From Sipunculus nudus (Eukaryota > Annelida > Sipuncula > Golfingiida > Sipunculidae): a DNA stretch of 64,000 bases. The notes below the pieces were generated by a model. It ran no database searches. It saw nothing but the letters and a program-made list of their open reading frames with translations, and had not been told where the DNA came from. The position numbers and the translations under genes were made by a program. The stretch covers positions 12,648,664 through 12,712,663 of the forward strand of contig CM049315.1 in the NCBI GenBank assembly GCA_026874595.1. The letters are read 5' to 3'. This document shows, piece after piece, positions 1-11,352 of the stretch (its first letter is position 1; every line of letters begins with the position of its first letter).

Positions 1-339
1 TTATATATAGTGTTAAAAAGCTTGCCGTAATCATATAGCCGAGGACCTAAACGTATTAAGATTGATACAATGGGATTAGATTTACTCTCTGACCCTCTTA
101 TTTCATCGACTGGTAAACTTGGGCCGTTCGGGACAGTCAGGGCCAAACATCACCACCTCGCTGAACTAAGGTCTTTCCCAGTGACGTAAGGATTTTATAG
201 TGGTTTTTTCCCAGAATCTTTTTTTCAAAACCAACATGGTTTAGAAACCGCCTTTTGTCGGCTTCCAGCTCACTATATAGTAATTAGTTATGTAAGTTGC
301 CGCGTGGTAGCAGTACCGACACTAAATGCGACAGAGTGA

Positions 340-446
340 GAGCCGTTTGATATCTCTGTCAGAGCCATTTCATTGACTGGGACAGTCTACAGGCGTATCA
401 CCCAGTGTTGTTTCTGACCACCAGGGCGCGCCACTGGAGGCGGTAA
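340..446 (+). pseudogene. decayed homeobox 3' half (copy A)
   Basis: Read in one frame this stretch gives EPFDISVRAIS, then TGTVYRRITQ. After a one-base deletion it continues as LFLTTRARHWRR and a stop. The pattern follows the second half of a homeodomain (NP..., G(L)SRRVTQ, WFQN.RAR.RRR). It is the same dead homeobox as in 11736-11842 and 8927-9135, and more decayed than the latter. The key Trp and Asn of helix 3 are altered, so it cannot bind DNA like a homeodomain. It lies about 2.3 kb upstream of the live LIM-homeobox gene in the same orientation. Recognition rests on comparison with the better preserved copy at 8927. Confidence 0.6.
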
Positions 447-2559
447 GGAACCGCCAGAATAGTGGCACATGTATACTTAATCAAACATTTATTTCTGTGA
501 TTCATAAAATTATACTGATGTGTTGAGATATGCATTGACACAAATCAACGTGCAGCGTGTTTACCGGGCTATTTTATAACATTCGCTGGCCTTTTTATTA
601 CTAAACTAGAGAATGAATTGGATTTTAATTATTTGTAAACGTATAGGTGTCGTACGTTTATTTTTTTATATCTACACAGTGAAAACGAAAGCTTTGACAT
701 TAACTAGTATTCAGAGATGACCTTTGTGCTTGAGTTATACTCTATGCTTTTGGAAAATATTCATATTTAAATTTAATATATAGATAAAAATTGATCATGT
801 GTTACGTTCCTTGGGCATCCAGGGGAACGTGGGAATTAGCTCCACGTAGATTTATATATACATCCATGTTTTCTTGTACACATTTAGTCACCAATCATGA
901 TCAATCATGATAAAGTTCATCCATATGGTAATAATAAAGTTTATTCTCTTCTTAGTTCACAAATTAAAATATATATCCAAGTATTGAAGGTTGACATTTC
1001 TAACTACAAAAATGATCATAAGATCTTCCTTTAAAAAGTTTCTAATCTAATAAAATGAGGCTTTATGAATTTAAATAAAAACAGAACAGAGTCCTGCTTT
1101 GACTAAAAATGCCCAAAAGTGCCTGTCTGTCCGAGGCCTATAAAGCCCTTAAGTACATGTCCCTAAACCTGACTAACCAACCAGATACTTGATTTAAGCT
1201 ACTGAATATTATAATACTGAGCTAAAACAAGCATTAGAAATACTGTCCATTTAGAACTAAGAAAAATCTTGACCATCCATATCATCTAAATATATTAACA
1301 TAATGAACTTACATAAAGTCTTATATGAAATGACAAATCTGGTTGATAAGTCAAGTTGACAATCTAAGGATCAAGTTGCTTGGTGGAGGCGCAATGTTAA
1401 ACGATCCTAAACACAGACTATCACTCAAATGTAATCAAGGGTGACTAGCCGCTGTCCAGCAAAGGTTATCTGCATTGCAGGGGGTAGAGGATTCTACTTA
1501 CATGCCTGTACTGGATGAACCTGTATAATAAGCTAAACTGAAGAGTAACAAGTATTTATAGTTATTTGGCCCAATAATCACCATAATCATAACACATGAC
1601 TACACAGAAAATCAGTTCACTCCTAAATGCATTAAACCCCTGATACATACTACACATATATTTATGTATAAATATGTACATATATATATATATATTTATT
1701 AAAAGAAAAATTGATATGCAATAATCTTTCCGTTTAAATGTCTAATCCTAAAATATATTTCCGTCAATATGTCTAATCCTATATTCTATTTATGTTATTA
1801 TGTCTAGTCCTATAATCTATTTCCTAAAATATGTTTAATCCTATATGCTATTTTTGTTAAGATGGCTCATTTTTGAAGACAGGGTGTGTCATACACCTAT
1901 TATCTCTAGGAATCGTTCAAGACGGCATACTTTATTCCTGTATAGCTATAAAGAAATACTGCATTTTAAACTTTTAATTTATTTCACTTACTACGTAAAT
2001 TAATCAGTTGTAATAATTATAACAGTTGTAAAAACAATAAAGGTAAAAATTTCTTTGCTAAAATTATCACTTTACCATGTTAAAATGAATATATCTGATT
2101 TTTTTTTTATTCCGGGGTTGCAGACCAGCAAGAGAGATTTTGATTTGTATATTCAGTATGAGATGTGATCGCCTCCCATTTCAGAAACTTATCCGGAAAC
2201 CACATTGTTTTCTAAATCTGTTCTAGTAACAGACATCTGACTAACCATCATATAATCAAGATATCCCTAAATTTTAAGGCTGCAAGTTTATGAATGGCAC
2301 GTCTAAACCTAGGCGTCTGTACCCAGTCTAAACCCTGTCGTCCAATACTGAGCTGTCAGCAGAGTACCGAGCACACTGATTGTAGTACTTACTCCAGTAA
2401 CAACTGTTAGTTGTTTGCAGTAAACACTTAAGTGAATGTGACAAACATCCAATTAGTTGTCCGCACCCACAGTGCTTTCATTCTCTGCAGTAAAACTCTT
2501 GAGTAGAATAATTAACCCCCTGTAATCACTCAAGCGTCTCTGAGTGGTACTCGCGTTCA

Positions 2560-2771
2560 CGCTGCCTGACCACGTGAGCAGTGTCACATGTGATTACGTG
2601 TCAATGAGTGAGCACTTGTCAACATTACTCAGTACCGGTACTTAAACCTCATACATCTGCTCTCAGCATCATACCTACCACCGCCCACGGTCCACGGTTC
2701 TCACAGACTCGCTTCAATCCAGATAAAAATACTACAGTGTAAACCATAAAAGTAAACTTTGAGAGAAATTT
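2560..2771 (+). promoter_or_regulatory. putative promoter/5' leader of LIM-homeobox gene 1
   Basis: The 200 bases before the start codon are nearly identical to those before the second gene, as expected of a shared promoter. Visible motifs are an E-box CACGTG near 2571, further CACATG/CACTTG-type half E-boxes, and an AGATAAAAAT stretch at 2721-2730 that could serve as a weak TATA-like element. The transcription start is not known. Confidence 0.35.
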
Positions 2772-3962
2772 ATGACAATGTTTGCCGGAGAGATAAGCTT
2801 GTCACCCCAGAAGGCAAGGAACGACGCTTCCTTTGTAGTAGATGAGCTTTCTGACCCGCTGGTGTTACAAGGATTTAATCACATCGAGGACCTGTTGAAG
2901 ATGGAGTTTTCTAATGAGGAACCACTGCCAGCTAAATGTGACGATCTTTTGGCGACCGCCATGTACCAACACATTCTGACGGACGGAGCAACGGAACCAG
3001 ACGAACCCGTCAACCAACTGCCGCCATGGTCTCCAGTCACACCCGAGTCGCAAACTGTCTCGGAAGTGACGTCAGAGGTTCAAGATGAGGTCTCCGAGGT
3101 GACACCAGAGCATCATGATGCCGTCCCCTTAGTGACGTCAGAGATTCAAGATGACGGTAAAACTCACATTCACGCTCATTTCCGGATGCAGCAGCTACAA
3201 GAAGCAGACGACCTCCCCTGTTCTCTGGATGACCTTTTACCAGAAACACTCCACAAAGAAACATGTTCTGTCATAGAGCCAGTGTCAGCGCCACCATCCC
3301 CGGTGGTCGTGATCCGTAGTCAGAATTTATGTTCAGGTTGTGATGGCTGTTTAACAGACCGCTACATTCTACAGGTGAACGGACTCCTGTGGCATGAGAC
3401 ATGTCTGCGATGTTGTGAGTGTCACTTACAGCTTGGTTACCATGGCAAGTGTTACGTCAAGGACGGCAGGATTTACTGTAAACAGCATTACCGGGAGATG
3501 TACGGTGTCCGTTGTTCCAAGTGTGACCGCGTGGTGGCGCAATATGACTTAGTTCATCATGTGGGTCGTCATGTCTATCACGTGACATGTTTTTCGTGTA
3601 CTACATGTGGACGTTTATTATCTACAGGAGAACAGTTTTCAGTACAAGGATATGATTTGATATGTAGGGATCACGCAGGCCATTCGTCAATCTCGGGACT
3701 GACGAGTTTAACACGGAGGACAGCAACCAAGAGATCAGCTATCGATGACCCAGGGAACCCAATGAAACCCAAGTCTAAGCGTCTGAGAACACAATTCACG
3801 GACGAACAAGTCGAGCTTCTCAAAGAGGAATACATGCAAGAAACCAACCCTGTCGGAAGTGACCTTGAGCGGATCGCGCTGAAGGTCGGGCTCAGTCGGC
3901 GCGTCACACAGATCTGGTTTCAGAACGTTCGTGCCCGGGACAGGAAACAACAGAGTAAATAA
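2772..3962 (+). CDS. LIM-homeodomain transcription factor, Lhx6/8 (Arrowhead)-like, copy 1
   Basis: The 396-residue product is a nuclear transcription factor. Residues 187-239 form LIM domain 1 with ligands CSGC, WHETC, CCEC and CKQH; residues 248-301 form LIM domain 2 with CSKC, YHVTC, CTTC and CRDH. All sixteen zinc ligands are present. The homeodomain spans about 334-393 with a conserved helix 3 (Trp382, Phe383, Gln384, Asn385). The YGVRCSKC and LSTGEQF signatures and GLSRRVTQIWFQN are closest, from memory, to the Lhx6/8-Arrowhead class; an apterous-like assignment is the alternative. LIM domains normally bind LDB/Chip cofactors. The first 180 residues are acidic and contain imperfect VTSEVQD-type repeats. 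No intron interrupts the ORF, which is unusual for LIM-homeobox genes and suggests a retrocopy origin. The start ATGACAATG is kept in both copies. Confidence 0.93.
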   Translation: MTMFAGEISLSPQKARNDASFVVDELSDPLVLQGFNHIEDLLKMEFSNEEPLPAKCDDLLATAMYQHILTDGATEPDEPVNQLPPWSPVTPESQTVSEVTSEVQDEVSEVTPEHHDAVPLVTSEIQDDGKTHIHAHFRMQQLQEADDLPCSLDDLLPETLHKETCSVIEPVSAPPSPVVVIRSQNLCSGCDGCLTDRYILQVNGLLWHETCLRCCECHLQLGYHGKCYVKDGRIYCKQHYREMYGVRCSKCDRVVAQYDLVHHVGRHVYHVTCFSCTTCGRLLSTGEQFSVQGYDLICRDHAGHSSISGLTSLTRRTATKRSAIDDPGNPMKPKSKRLRTQFTDEQVELLKEEYMQETNPVGSDLERIALKVGLSRRVTQIWFQNVRARDRKQQSK

Positions 3963-4318
3963 AATAGACTTTTTGAATTAACACTGAAATACCCTTACTT
4001 TGATGTAATACAAAGGGGATTGTGATTGATTCACAGATACTTACTGCCTAATGTGTTTAATATATTTACATGTTATTGTAACTTCATCTTTCGTTTCATT
4101 CTTGATATTTATACAAATACCAAAAGCCTGTCGTTTGTACCCAGCCCAGTTTCGTCTATTATCTGACATCATAATCACACTTATCATTCTTTAATTAACT
4201 GTCATTTCATTTTGAATACTACATTAATTGTATATATCTCGTTTTTCTTACATATTTAATTATGTTATATTAATTTAATTTATAAATTATAGATATTTTA
4301 TGTTTATATGTAAAATTG

Positions 4319-4324
4319 AATAAA
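4319..4324 (+). terminator. polyadenylation signal of LIM-homeobox gene 1
   Basis: AATAAA lies about 360 bases after the stop codon in TTGAATAAACTTTATTATC. The same hexamer in the same context occurs at 15496 after gene 2 although the 3' UTRs have otherwise diverged, which supports function. Confidence 0.55.
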
Positions 4325-4590
4325 CTTTATTATCACGTATGTATGGTCTTCTCCAGTCTTTATTTTAGAAAGAATTAGGATCCAATTTTAAGATGACCGT
4401 TCATCACTTTTTAATTTAAGTGTGTCTCGTGCGTGTTTAAATTTTCTAAACTGAACAGCAGTAGTCATGGCATGATCGACTGTGATTGCTGGCTTCCATC
4501 CTAACTCACGTCACTAAAACAGTAGGGAAAAGCGAATGTATAAACAAACAATACTAAAACATGTTTCATGTAGTCACGTCAACTAATTAT

Positions 4591-6102
4591 CCGTGCAGTT
4601 TCGTCACTCCGCATCAACGGCCTGTCGCAGCTCTACGACCCGCTTCTCGAACCGGTTGCGCCATCCAGTGGTTATCGGTAGCGAGTCACGAAACTGTCGT
4701 CAGAAGATGACCGAAGTTACTGCGTATGACAAGTGTTCTTCTAAACTACTATTGTGCAACTATATGAAGACGCACAAGAACAAGCAGAAAAAAACTTCTT
4801 ACTTGAATGTTAAATTACAGCCACATATCATCAATGATATACGATGTTGTGGAAGACATAGGGAATGTTATGATATCAGACAGATGTTGTAGGTGGGCAG
4901 CTTGATTATTAATTGACTCATTTAAAATGTAGAATTAATTTGTTTTCTGACTCTCTCGTATTATAATAAATGAAAAAAAAATCCCATCAGAGCCTCTGCA
5001 TGACTGTTATCCAAAAATGTATTAGTTACTTATAAATCGTAATAAGATTTTAAAATGGTCTTTGCGAATTTATCCAGATACCGGAATTCAAACCTCTCAA
5101 GGCGCGCTCAGATCGCAAATTATTTCATTCATCATGATTAATGCCAGGTTGGAAGCACGGTATTGGGTTTAAGAAAGCAATAAATAAATACAGGCGCTGG
5201 CGGAGGTGTTCTCTCTAATTGTGTTCTGGATGAAATAAGGCGGAGGTGTTACCTCTCAGAGTGCGCTCGATAAATTCCAGGCTCTTTTTTTCTTACAAAT
5301 AGTATGCATGTATTTTTGATGAGAAAATATTGAAATACACATTGGAAGTAACCCATTAACTTAAAGGGGACCAATCACCTATTTAGCATGTTGAATTAAC
5401 ACAAAAAATAGCTTCTTCCCTTTAAATAAATGTTTACCTGCCAAAACATTGCCCCGAAACCGTTTGCTTACTCCCGTAAACGAGTGTTAAAAACAGTGGA
5501 CCGGGCGCTACATAAACATAGCGCGTGGGACACTGTGCATCGCTGAGCAACAACACCTGCCAATCACGTAAAACCGTGACTGACTTGGCTGCTAAATGTT
5601 TTACATGTTACCGCCAGCTGAAACTTTGTGTGTTGCGGCTCACAATGGGACCTTCGGTCACGCGGACTTGTTATGGTTAACAGACACCCGTGGCCTGTGT
5701 TTAAAAAAAAAACACAGAGCCATAACAATGCGTTAAACAGCCGTATGCGAGGTACTGAGACTGTAAGATGGGATGGTATTGCTTGGATACATTTGTATAA
5801 AGCAAAACTGAACTGATAGTGTGAAAGATGGACATAATATTGCTCCTGATTATGTCCCTTATCTCCCATCATATTATTGTATCCGCCAAAACAGAGTTTT
5901 GCGGATACTATGTTTTCAGCTGCACGCCGCCGCCACCGCCGCCGCGTAGGTGTCCGGAGAACTCCTCCGTAACCGCTGGGCGGAATTTTACGAACCCCGG
6001 GATTATGTTCGGGTCACATGTGAACTGCTGCGCCCCGATTTTGTTTTGACCTCTGACCTTTCCTCTGCGCTCTGCGTCCGTTTTTGCGTCTGTTTCCACA
6101 CA
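4591..6102. other. intergenic stretch without recognisable gene
   Basis: There is a 99-codon ORF at 4593-4892 (+) with no recognisable domain and no counterpart at the end of copy B, and other short ORFs. Around 5175-5250 a GGCGGAGGTGTT motif occurs twice, and 5926-5946 is a GCC-rich run. I see no supported gene. Confidence 0.5.
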
Positions 6103-6985
6103 TAAACCCACATATCTCGGGAACCGTTTGACCGATCAGGAAATTTTTTTTTACACAAATGTAGCCCTTGGAGAGCTTTATAACATACACAAAAAATGGT
6201 GGCGCCACCTGCAACCATGTTTGCACAGTGTCCATCTGTTCGTCTGCCTTGGGTTAAAATCACTCATATCTCTGCAGTGACTAGACTAATTCACCTGAAA
6301 TTCGGCATGCGTAAACATCCTGGATAGCTTTTCTGATTTTATGACAGGTGGCGCCACCTATATTCACGTTTACGCTGCAGACATCCAAGCCCATATTTCG
6401 GGAACCGTTTGACCGATCAGGAAATTTTTTTTGCACAAATGTAGCCCTTGGAGAGCTTTATAACATACACAAGCAATGGTGGCGCCACCTCCAACCATGT
6501 TTGCACAGTGTCCATCTGTTCGTCTGCCTTGGGTTAAAATCACTCATATCTCTGCAGTGACTTGACTAATTCACCTGAAATTCGGCATGCGTACACATCC
6601 TGGGTAGCTTTTCTGATTTATGACAGGTGGCGCCACCTACATTCACGTTTACGCTGCAGACATCCAAGCTCATATCTCGGGAACTGTTTGACCGATCAGG
6701 AAAATTTTTTTGCACAAATATAGCCCTTGGAGAGCTTTATCACATACACAAAAAATGGTGGCGCCACCTGCAGCCATTTTTGCACAACTCCTGTCTGTCT
6801 GCCATGGGATAAAATCACTCATATCTCGGCAGTGGTTTGACATATCTGCCTAAAACTTTGCAGGTTTATACAACCCCGACAGCTCTCTTGATTTTATGAC
6901 AGGTGGCGCCACCTGCATTCTAGTTCATGCAGCAGACATCCAAGCTCATATCTTTGGAACCGTTTGACCGATTGGGCCAAAGTTT
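6103..6985 (+). repeat. tandem array of about 280-bp units (a little over 3 copies)
   Basis: The phrase GGAACCGTTTGACCGAT recurs near 6120, 6400, 6680 and 6958, giving a period near 280 bases. Each unit contains two copies of the palindrome GGTGGCGCCACC, spaced alternately about 130-132 and 144-153 bases (near 6195, 6348, 6478, 6625, 6757, 6901). The last unit is more diverged. Short ORFs here are repeat artefacts. The array may be the core of a nonautonomous mobile element, but I see no clear ends. Confidence 0.85.
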
Positions 6986-7075
6986 TGCATGTGTATAGTT
7001 CTCACATAGCTCTTTATCATATTGCCCGGGATGATATTTGTCTGAGGGAAAATTGTCTTCGGGGTAATTGACGGG

Positions 7076-7205
7076 AGGAGGAGGGGGGGGGGGGGGTTCA
7101 AATTGTCCGGGGGGGGGGTAATTGTCACGGGGCTAATATGTCTCGGGGGTAGTTCTCCAAGGGGGAGGGGGAGGTTTCAATGGGATAATTGTCCGGGGGT
7201 CAGTT
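7076..7205 (+). repeat. G-rich degenerate repeat TAATTGTC-GGGGG
   Basis: The phrase (T)AATTGTC followed by a G-run recurs at least four times within 130 bases, together with a 14-base G-run near 7086. The strand is rich enough in G-runs to form G-quadruplexes. No coding role. Confidence 0.6.
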
Positions 7206-7700
7206 GTCCGAAATCCCTTTGGATCTCTGTTTAAAGAAAAAAGAATGGTGCAAGTGTACGAAATTTTATAATTGATTTTTATTTGTATCGGCCAAGACAC
7301 AATGCTTGTAACACTGCAAGCCAACCAGGGAAAATAAAAAAATTAAATGTTTGAAAAGGTGCATATAATGCGTGAAATGTAGTTCATTTCCATACCTCAA
7401 GATATCTCTTAATTACCTGAGGTATAGCAGCACAAGTAAGCATAATTACTGAAGACCTGGTTCTCTCTTGTAAAACAAATATATGCCAGTGGAAAGTCCA
7501 GTCCTTAATTAACAAAAACAGTTAAGTCAGACCAATTTCACATCCATGGTTTAAAGGTGTTTTGTGTCAAGTTAATACAACCATGGAACATACTTTTGAT
7601 TTGCGGGAAACATCGAAAGCACTCACCAGTCTGCATTTCACTGTTTTCTTTCAATTAGAATTTAAATTCTTTATATCCTAAAATTTGAGTATATATTATA

Positions 7701-8650
7701 CTAGCTGATAAACCCGGTATACCGGGCTTTTTACCGCGGTTTGGGAGATATATTTACTAAGATATTGAATGTTGGCTCAATAAATGGAAAATATAGATTT
7801 TTAATGGGATACTCTCGGAATACGATATGTACAAATAATTTTTACTGTTATTTTGTGGCGTTGTGCTCGTGGCAAAAGTCATATCCCGGTTTGTTTCCCT
7901 AGAAGATCTGGTCAGTGATGGTTTACATTGCAAACTGGAATGAGACGCGGAGGCATACAGTTTTTCGTTGATATTTGACTGGTTTCTATCGTTGGTCGTA
8001 TAAAGAATAGGTTGAGGTGAGGAACACAGGAAAGATTAATGAAATGTACGTTGCAAGGAAACTGTTCCTGAAGAAGGAAACAGAAATATACATACATCGT
8101 AAGTAGCAGAAGCGGACCCAGCGTGCAGTGGGTCCGTATCCCATTTTCAGCCACCGCAACCCTTTTTTTCATCGTATCAGACAAACTTTGAGGCCTGAAA
8201 CCCCCGACACCACCCCAGCCCTTCCTGAAACTGGGACCTTGAATTAGGTTTTTACATTAATCCTCCTGGGTTGAACTCTCCATTTCATAAAGCAAGAAAC
8301 ACGTGTTTTTTATCTTTTACTGAGCACGCACGTGGGTCAGATCCCTCATTGAAAGCAAGCGTTATTCATATGAACAATAGTCCTTAGTGTTAGAGGTTAA
8401 GTGACCACGATGCACGCATTCCGATGATTGCCGAAGGCAGTTCGGCTGTGCTCGGTAAAAAAACGGGAAAATCACTCAAAATTATATGTATATTAAAAAT
8501 TATTTATTTTCATATCGCCTATGTCACTGCGGGGATAATAACCTTTAAAATGGTGCATGGCACAATATTGTACACAACGCGGTTATAGAGAACACTGCGA
8601 ACAAACGTGAACCGAATTCCTTTTATAAGTATTAGATTTGTATCCGTATA
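7701..8650 (-). mobile_element. interspersed repeat ending in CTAGCTGATAAACCCGGTATACCGGG (copy 1)
   Basis: The reverse complement matches 31780-32804 over roughly 950 bases, with scattered differences and small indels. The 3' end in element orientation is a CCCGGTATACCGGG palindrome followed by TTTATCAGCTAG. Such a TAGCTGA...CCCGG terminus recalls the 3' ends of RTE-type LINEs and their derivatives in other invertebrates, but no reverse transcriptase is present, so the class is uncertain. Short ORFs inside show no domain. Confidence 0.7.
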
Positions 8651-8926
8651 ATCATTTGTTTCCTTGGAGTACAAATCAATTTTAATCTCTGCAAGTCTTG
8701 GCTTGTATTATAGTTTGTATTATAGAATAATATTTCAAAATATACGTTAACTATTGCAAGCGTTTTGTATTGACGATGTGGAAACACAGGTTATCATAGA
8801 TGTACTTATTTGGAAAGCAGGCGTCAGGAATAACATATAACATTATCAGCAGCGTCTGAATCAACAATCGACGCACAAAGGAGAGTTACAAAAACTGTGC
8901 TGCATCAACTAGTCTAAATCCGAGGG

Positions 8927-9135
8927 ATGGACATTCAAAAAGGTAAAACGAGGAACAGACGATCTCTGATCACAACTTTAACGGAGGAACAGCTGGGCGC
9001 GCTGCAGGACTCGTTTAACCGTCACACCAACCCAGTCGGACAAGCCCTGCAGGCCGTCGCTCAGTCCGTGGGGCTCAGCAGGCGTGTCACCAAGTGTGGT
9101 TTCTAACCGCAAGGGCGCGCCACCGGAGGCGGAAA
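8927..9135 (+). pseudogene. homeobox pseudogene fragment (copy C)
   Basis: A 59-codon ORF from ATG 8927 to TAA 9104 encodes a homeodomain start: TEEQLGALQDSFNRHTNPVG, then QSVGLSRRVTK. The reading frame breaks at 9095-9096, where one base is missing. In the shifted frame, 9097-9135 reads WFLTARARHRRRK, the end of helix 3 with Gln50 and Asn51 changed to Leu and Thr. The NPVG and GLSRRVT signatures are shared with the two live LIM-homeobox genes nearby, so this is a paralogue of the same family. No LIM-domain code is visible upstream. The frameshift and the lost Asn51 make it non-functional as a homeodomain. Confidence 0.82.
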
Positions 9136-9575
9136 GGAACCGCCAGAATAGTGGCACATGTATACTTGATCAAACATTTATGTCCGTGATTCATAAAATT
9201 ATACTGATGTGTTGAGATATGCATTGACACAAATCAACGCGCAGCGTGTTTACCGGGCTATTTTATAACATTCGCTGGCCTTTTTTATTACTAAACTAGA
9301 GAATGAATTGGATTTTAATTATTTGTAAACGTACAGGTGTCGTAAGTTTATTTTTTTATATCTACAAAGTAAAAACGAAAGGTTTGACATGAACATAATT
9401 ATCAGAAATGACCTTTTTGTTTGAGTATTACTGTATGCTTTTGGAAAATATTCATATTTAATTTTAATATATAGATAAAAATTGATCATGAATACAAAAA
9501 AAAAAAAAAACAGCTCACCCCGAAATGCATTTAACCCCTGATACATGCTACACATATATTTATGTATAAAGATGT
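9089..9575 (+). repeat. segmental duplication, truncated copy C
   Basis: Bases 9089-9490 align with 398-799 of copy A, and 9511-9575 align with 1613-1677; the intervening 813 bases of copy A are missing and replaced by AATAC plus an A-run. The LIM-homeobox gene part of the unit is absent. This shows that at least three units of the duplication existed. Confidence 0.88.
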
Positions 9576-9649
9576 ATATCGCCCTACCTCCTGCTTCTTG
9601 GCGAATCCTTACTTTTAGCAGATGTTGCATTTATCTACGTTACCAGGCG

Positions 9650-10135
9650 TGAAGAGAAAAAGAAGAAGAATCCGGTTTAAAGACGCTTCTGAGCAAGGCC
9701 TTGGCTTATTCGCAAGCCATAATATGGCCAGTACGAGAGGCTCATGTCAAAGCTGGCCAGGGAGGATTCGCCAGGTTTCAAAAACTTTCAGCGTGAGGAT
9801 CCTTACCTTTTTCAGTAGCTACTTAATCGTGTGGGATCGAGGACCAAGAAGCAGGACACCTTCATGCGCAAAGCCCTCGAACCAAGATTACGGCTTGCCT
9901 TGACGTTACGTTACCTGGCAAATGGGGATCCTTACAAGAGTCTTGAGCACGGCTTCCGCGTGTCGAACAACGCAGTTTTTCTACTATATTCCCAGAAACT
10001 TGCGAAGCCATCAGAGCGTAGTGAGCGGAGGACGTTTTCTTTGTCCAAATTCACCTGAAGAGTGGATGGTGGTGAGTCTGAACTTCTCCCGGCAGTGGAA
10101 CTTTCACAATACTATTGGGGCCTTGGATATAACTC
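9650..10135 (+). pseudogene. Harbinger (PIF/Harbinger) transposase pseudogene, N-terminal half
   Basis: One frame from about 9655 reads RRF, ARPWLIRKP, YGQYERLMSKLAREDSPGF, LLNRVGSRTKKQDTFMRKAL, LRLALTLRYLANGDPYKSL, the usual series of a HARBI1/DDE_Tnp_4 transposase. It is interrupted by four in-frame stops. After a +1 shift, 10050-10130 continues SPEEW and WNFHNTIGALD, ending at the first catalytic aspartate; the remaining catalytic domain is missing. The element is dead. It abuts copy C of the segmental duplication on its left and a CTCGG-rich tract on its right. Terminal inverted repeats were not identified. Confidence 0.85.
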
Positions 10136-10179
10136 GACATACCCTCGGCACTACTCCTTGGGCAATCAGGACTGAACCG

Positions 10180-10600
10180 CCGGAGCTCGGTTTAACTCTT
10201 GCTGAGCTCGGCTCAATAAGACGTTAACTCGCAGGAAACTCGTATTCATGTCGGCTTCAATTCATACGCAACTCGGAAATACTCAGTGTGACTCGAGAAC
10301 CCACGGGCGTTACTCGGCCTGAGCTCGGGATAACTCGGCTTGTTATTCGAGACCGAGCGCAACGCCGATCTGTGCCGAGTGAGTTCCGAGTAACTCCGAG
10401 CTCCAACCGAGGGCCCCACGATTCACGTCGATCTCTTAACTCGGAATGATATTTTTTAACATGTTCAAAATTTATTTTCCGGGCTCCACGAGTGACACCG
10501 ACTTGTGCAGAGTTTTCCCGAGCATGAAGCCGAGTGTATCCCGATTTCTGACCGAGTAATCCCGAGTCCCAACTCGGAATCACTCGGCCTCAAACTTGAG
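10180..10600. repeat. CTCGG/CCGAG-rich tract
   Basis: About 18 CTCGG or CCGAG words, mostly AACTCGG, GAGCTCGG and CCGAGTAA, occur in both orientations within about 420 bases without a fixed period. It is far richer in CpG and GC than its surroundings. Two short ORFs on opposite strands are by-products. Function unknown. Confidence 0.6.
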
Positions 10601-10815
10601 AAAATATGAGAGCTGCTTTAATGTTCAAGTTACACATGAAAGTTATGCCACTGTTGAGTTGCCAACACGCTGAACGTCGTGATCGTTTCAGTCAGCCGGT
10701 ACATGAATAACAGTTTGACTGCGTTCGTCGCGTGTGGACCTGAATATCTCACGCTGATTGGCTGAGCTGGAGACACATTTTAAAACCGGCCTGCCGCGAT
10801 ATGCAATGGTCTGAT

Positions 10816-11352
10816 TAGACTGGTACCCTGCTCTATTATGGCCCTCAGCCAAGCATAGAGACAGGCGTACAACGCCATCTTAAGTACTCCTAGTTGCAAC
10901 TCCTGACTAACCTGTAGACTGGTTCCAACTCCAGTATGCACGCTCATACCGGTTGCCATGGACGTTCACGCGATCCTGGTTGGTTATCCGTGAAGATTTC
11001 TTATAAAATAACTTTCTTTAGTTATTTCTAGTTTTAAAATATTTAAAAATGAGTTGTTGCACAAAAAGTGAATAATTGATGTATAGATAATACGATATAC
11101 TGAATCTTTGATATTCCACTGTATGTAGCAGTGATTTATTATTAATACCTATTAATCTTATCATTATGTCACACGTCATGTACAGCCAACCTTTTGTAAC
11201 TTCTCTGAACAAACGAAATGCTTATATTTATCATATATAATACACACTGGAGTTGGAACCAGTCTGCCAGGAGTACAAAAGATGGCGTTGTACGCCCGTC
11301 TCTATGATTGGACTAGAGCAGCGGTGCCATAATAGAGCGGGGTACCAGTCTA
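10816..11352. mobile_element. foldback MITE with 9-bp target-site duplication, Mutator-like
   Basis: The ends are inverted copies of about 110 bases: TAGACTGGTACC at 10816-10827 matches the reverse complement of 11341-11352 exactly, and similarity continues inward through GCTCTATTATGGC, GCGTACAACGCCATCTT and CTGGTTCCAACTCCAGT with one indel. TGGTCTGAT flanks both ends (10807-10815 and 11353-11361), a perfect 9-bp duplication. Long inverted repeats plus a 9-bp duplication fit Mutator-like elements. The 300-base interior is AT-rich and noncoding. It lies only 35 bases left of copy B of the segmental duplication. Confidence 0.85.

Larger units (their letters stand above)
1..4590 (+). repeat. segmental duplication, copy A
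   Basis: This stretch is repeated almost base for base from 11396 onward: position 1 aligns with 11396, the start codon at 2772 with 14096, and similarity fades near 4590/15790. Noncoding and coding parts upstream of the stop codon are both very similar; the 3' flank has diverged more, with shared islands around the polyadenylation signal and at 4490-4590. Relative to copy B, copy A keeps about 75 bases near 1544-1620. The left edge lies outside the window, so the true unit may be longer. The high similarity of noncoding DNA points to a fairly recent tandem duplication. Confidence 0.93.

Noticed and set aside
4593..4892. 99-codon ORF after LIM-homeobox gene 1
   Set aside because: It lies just past the end of the duplicated segment, has no domain and no counterpart in copy B.
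6348..6812. Paired 70- and 61-codon ORFs with similar sequence
   Set aside because: They are the same stretch of the 280-bp tandem repeat in successive units.
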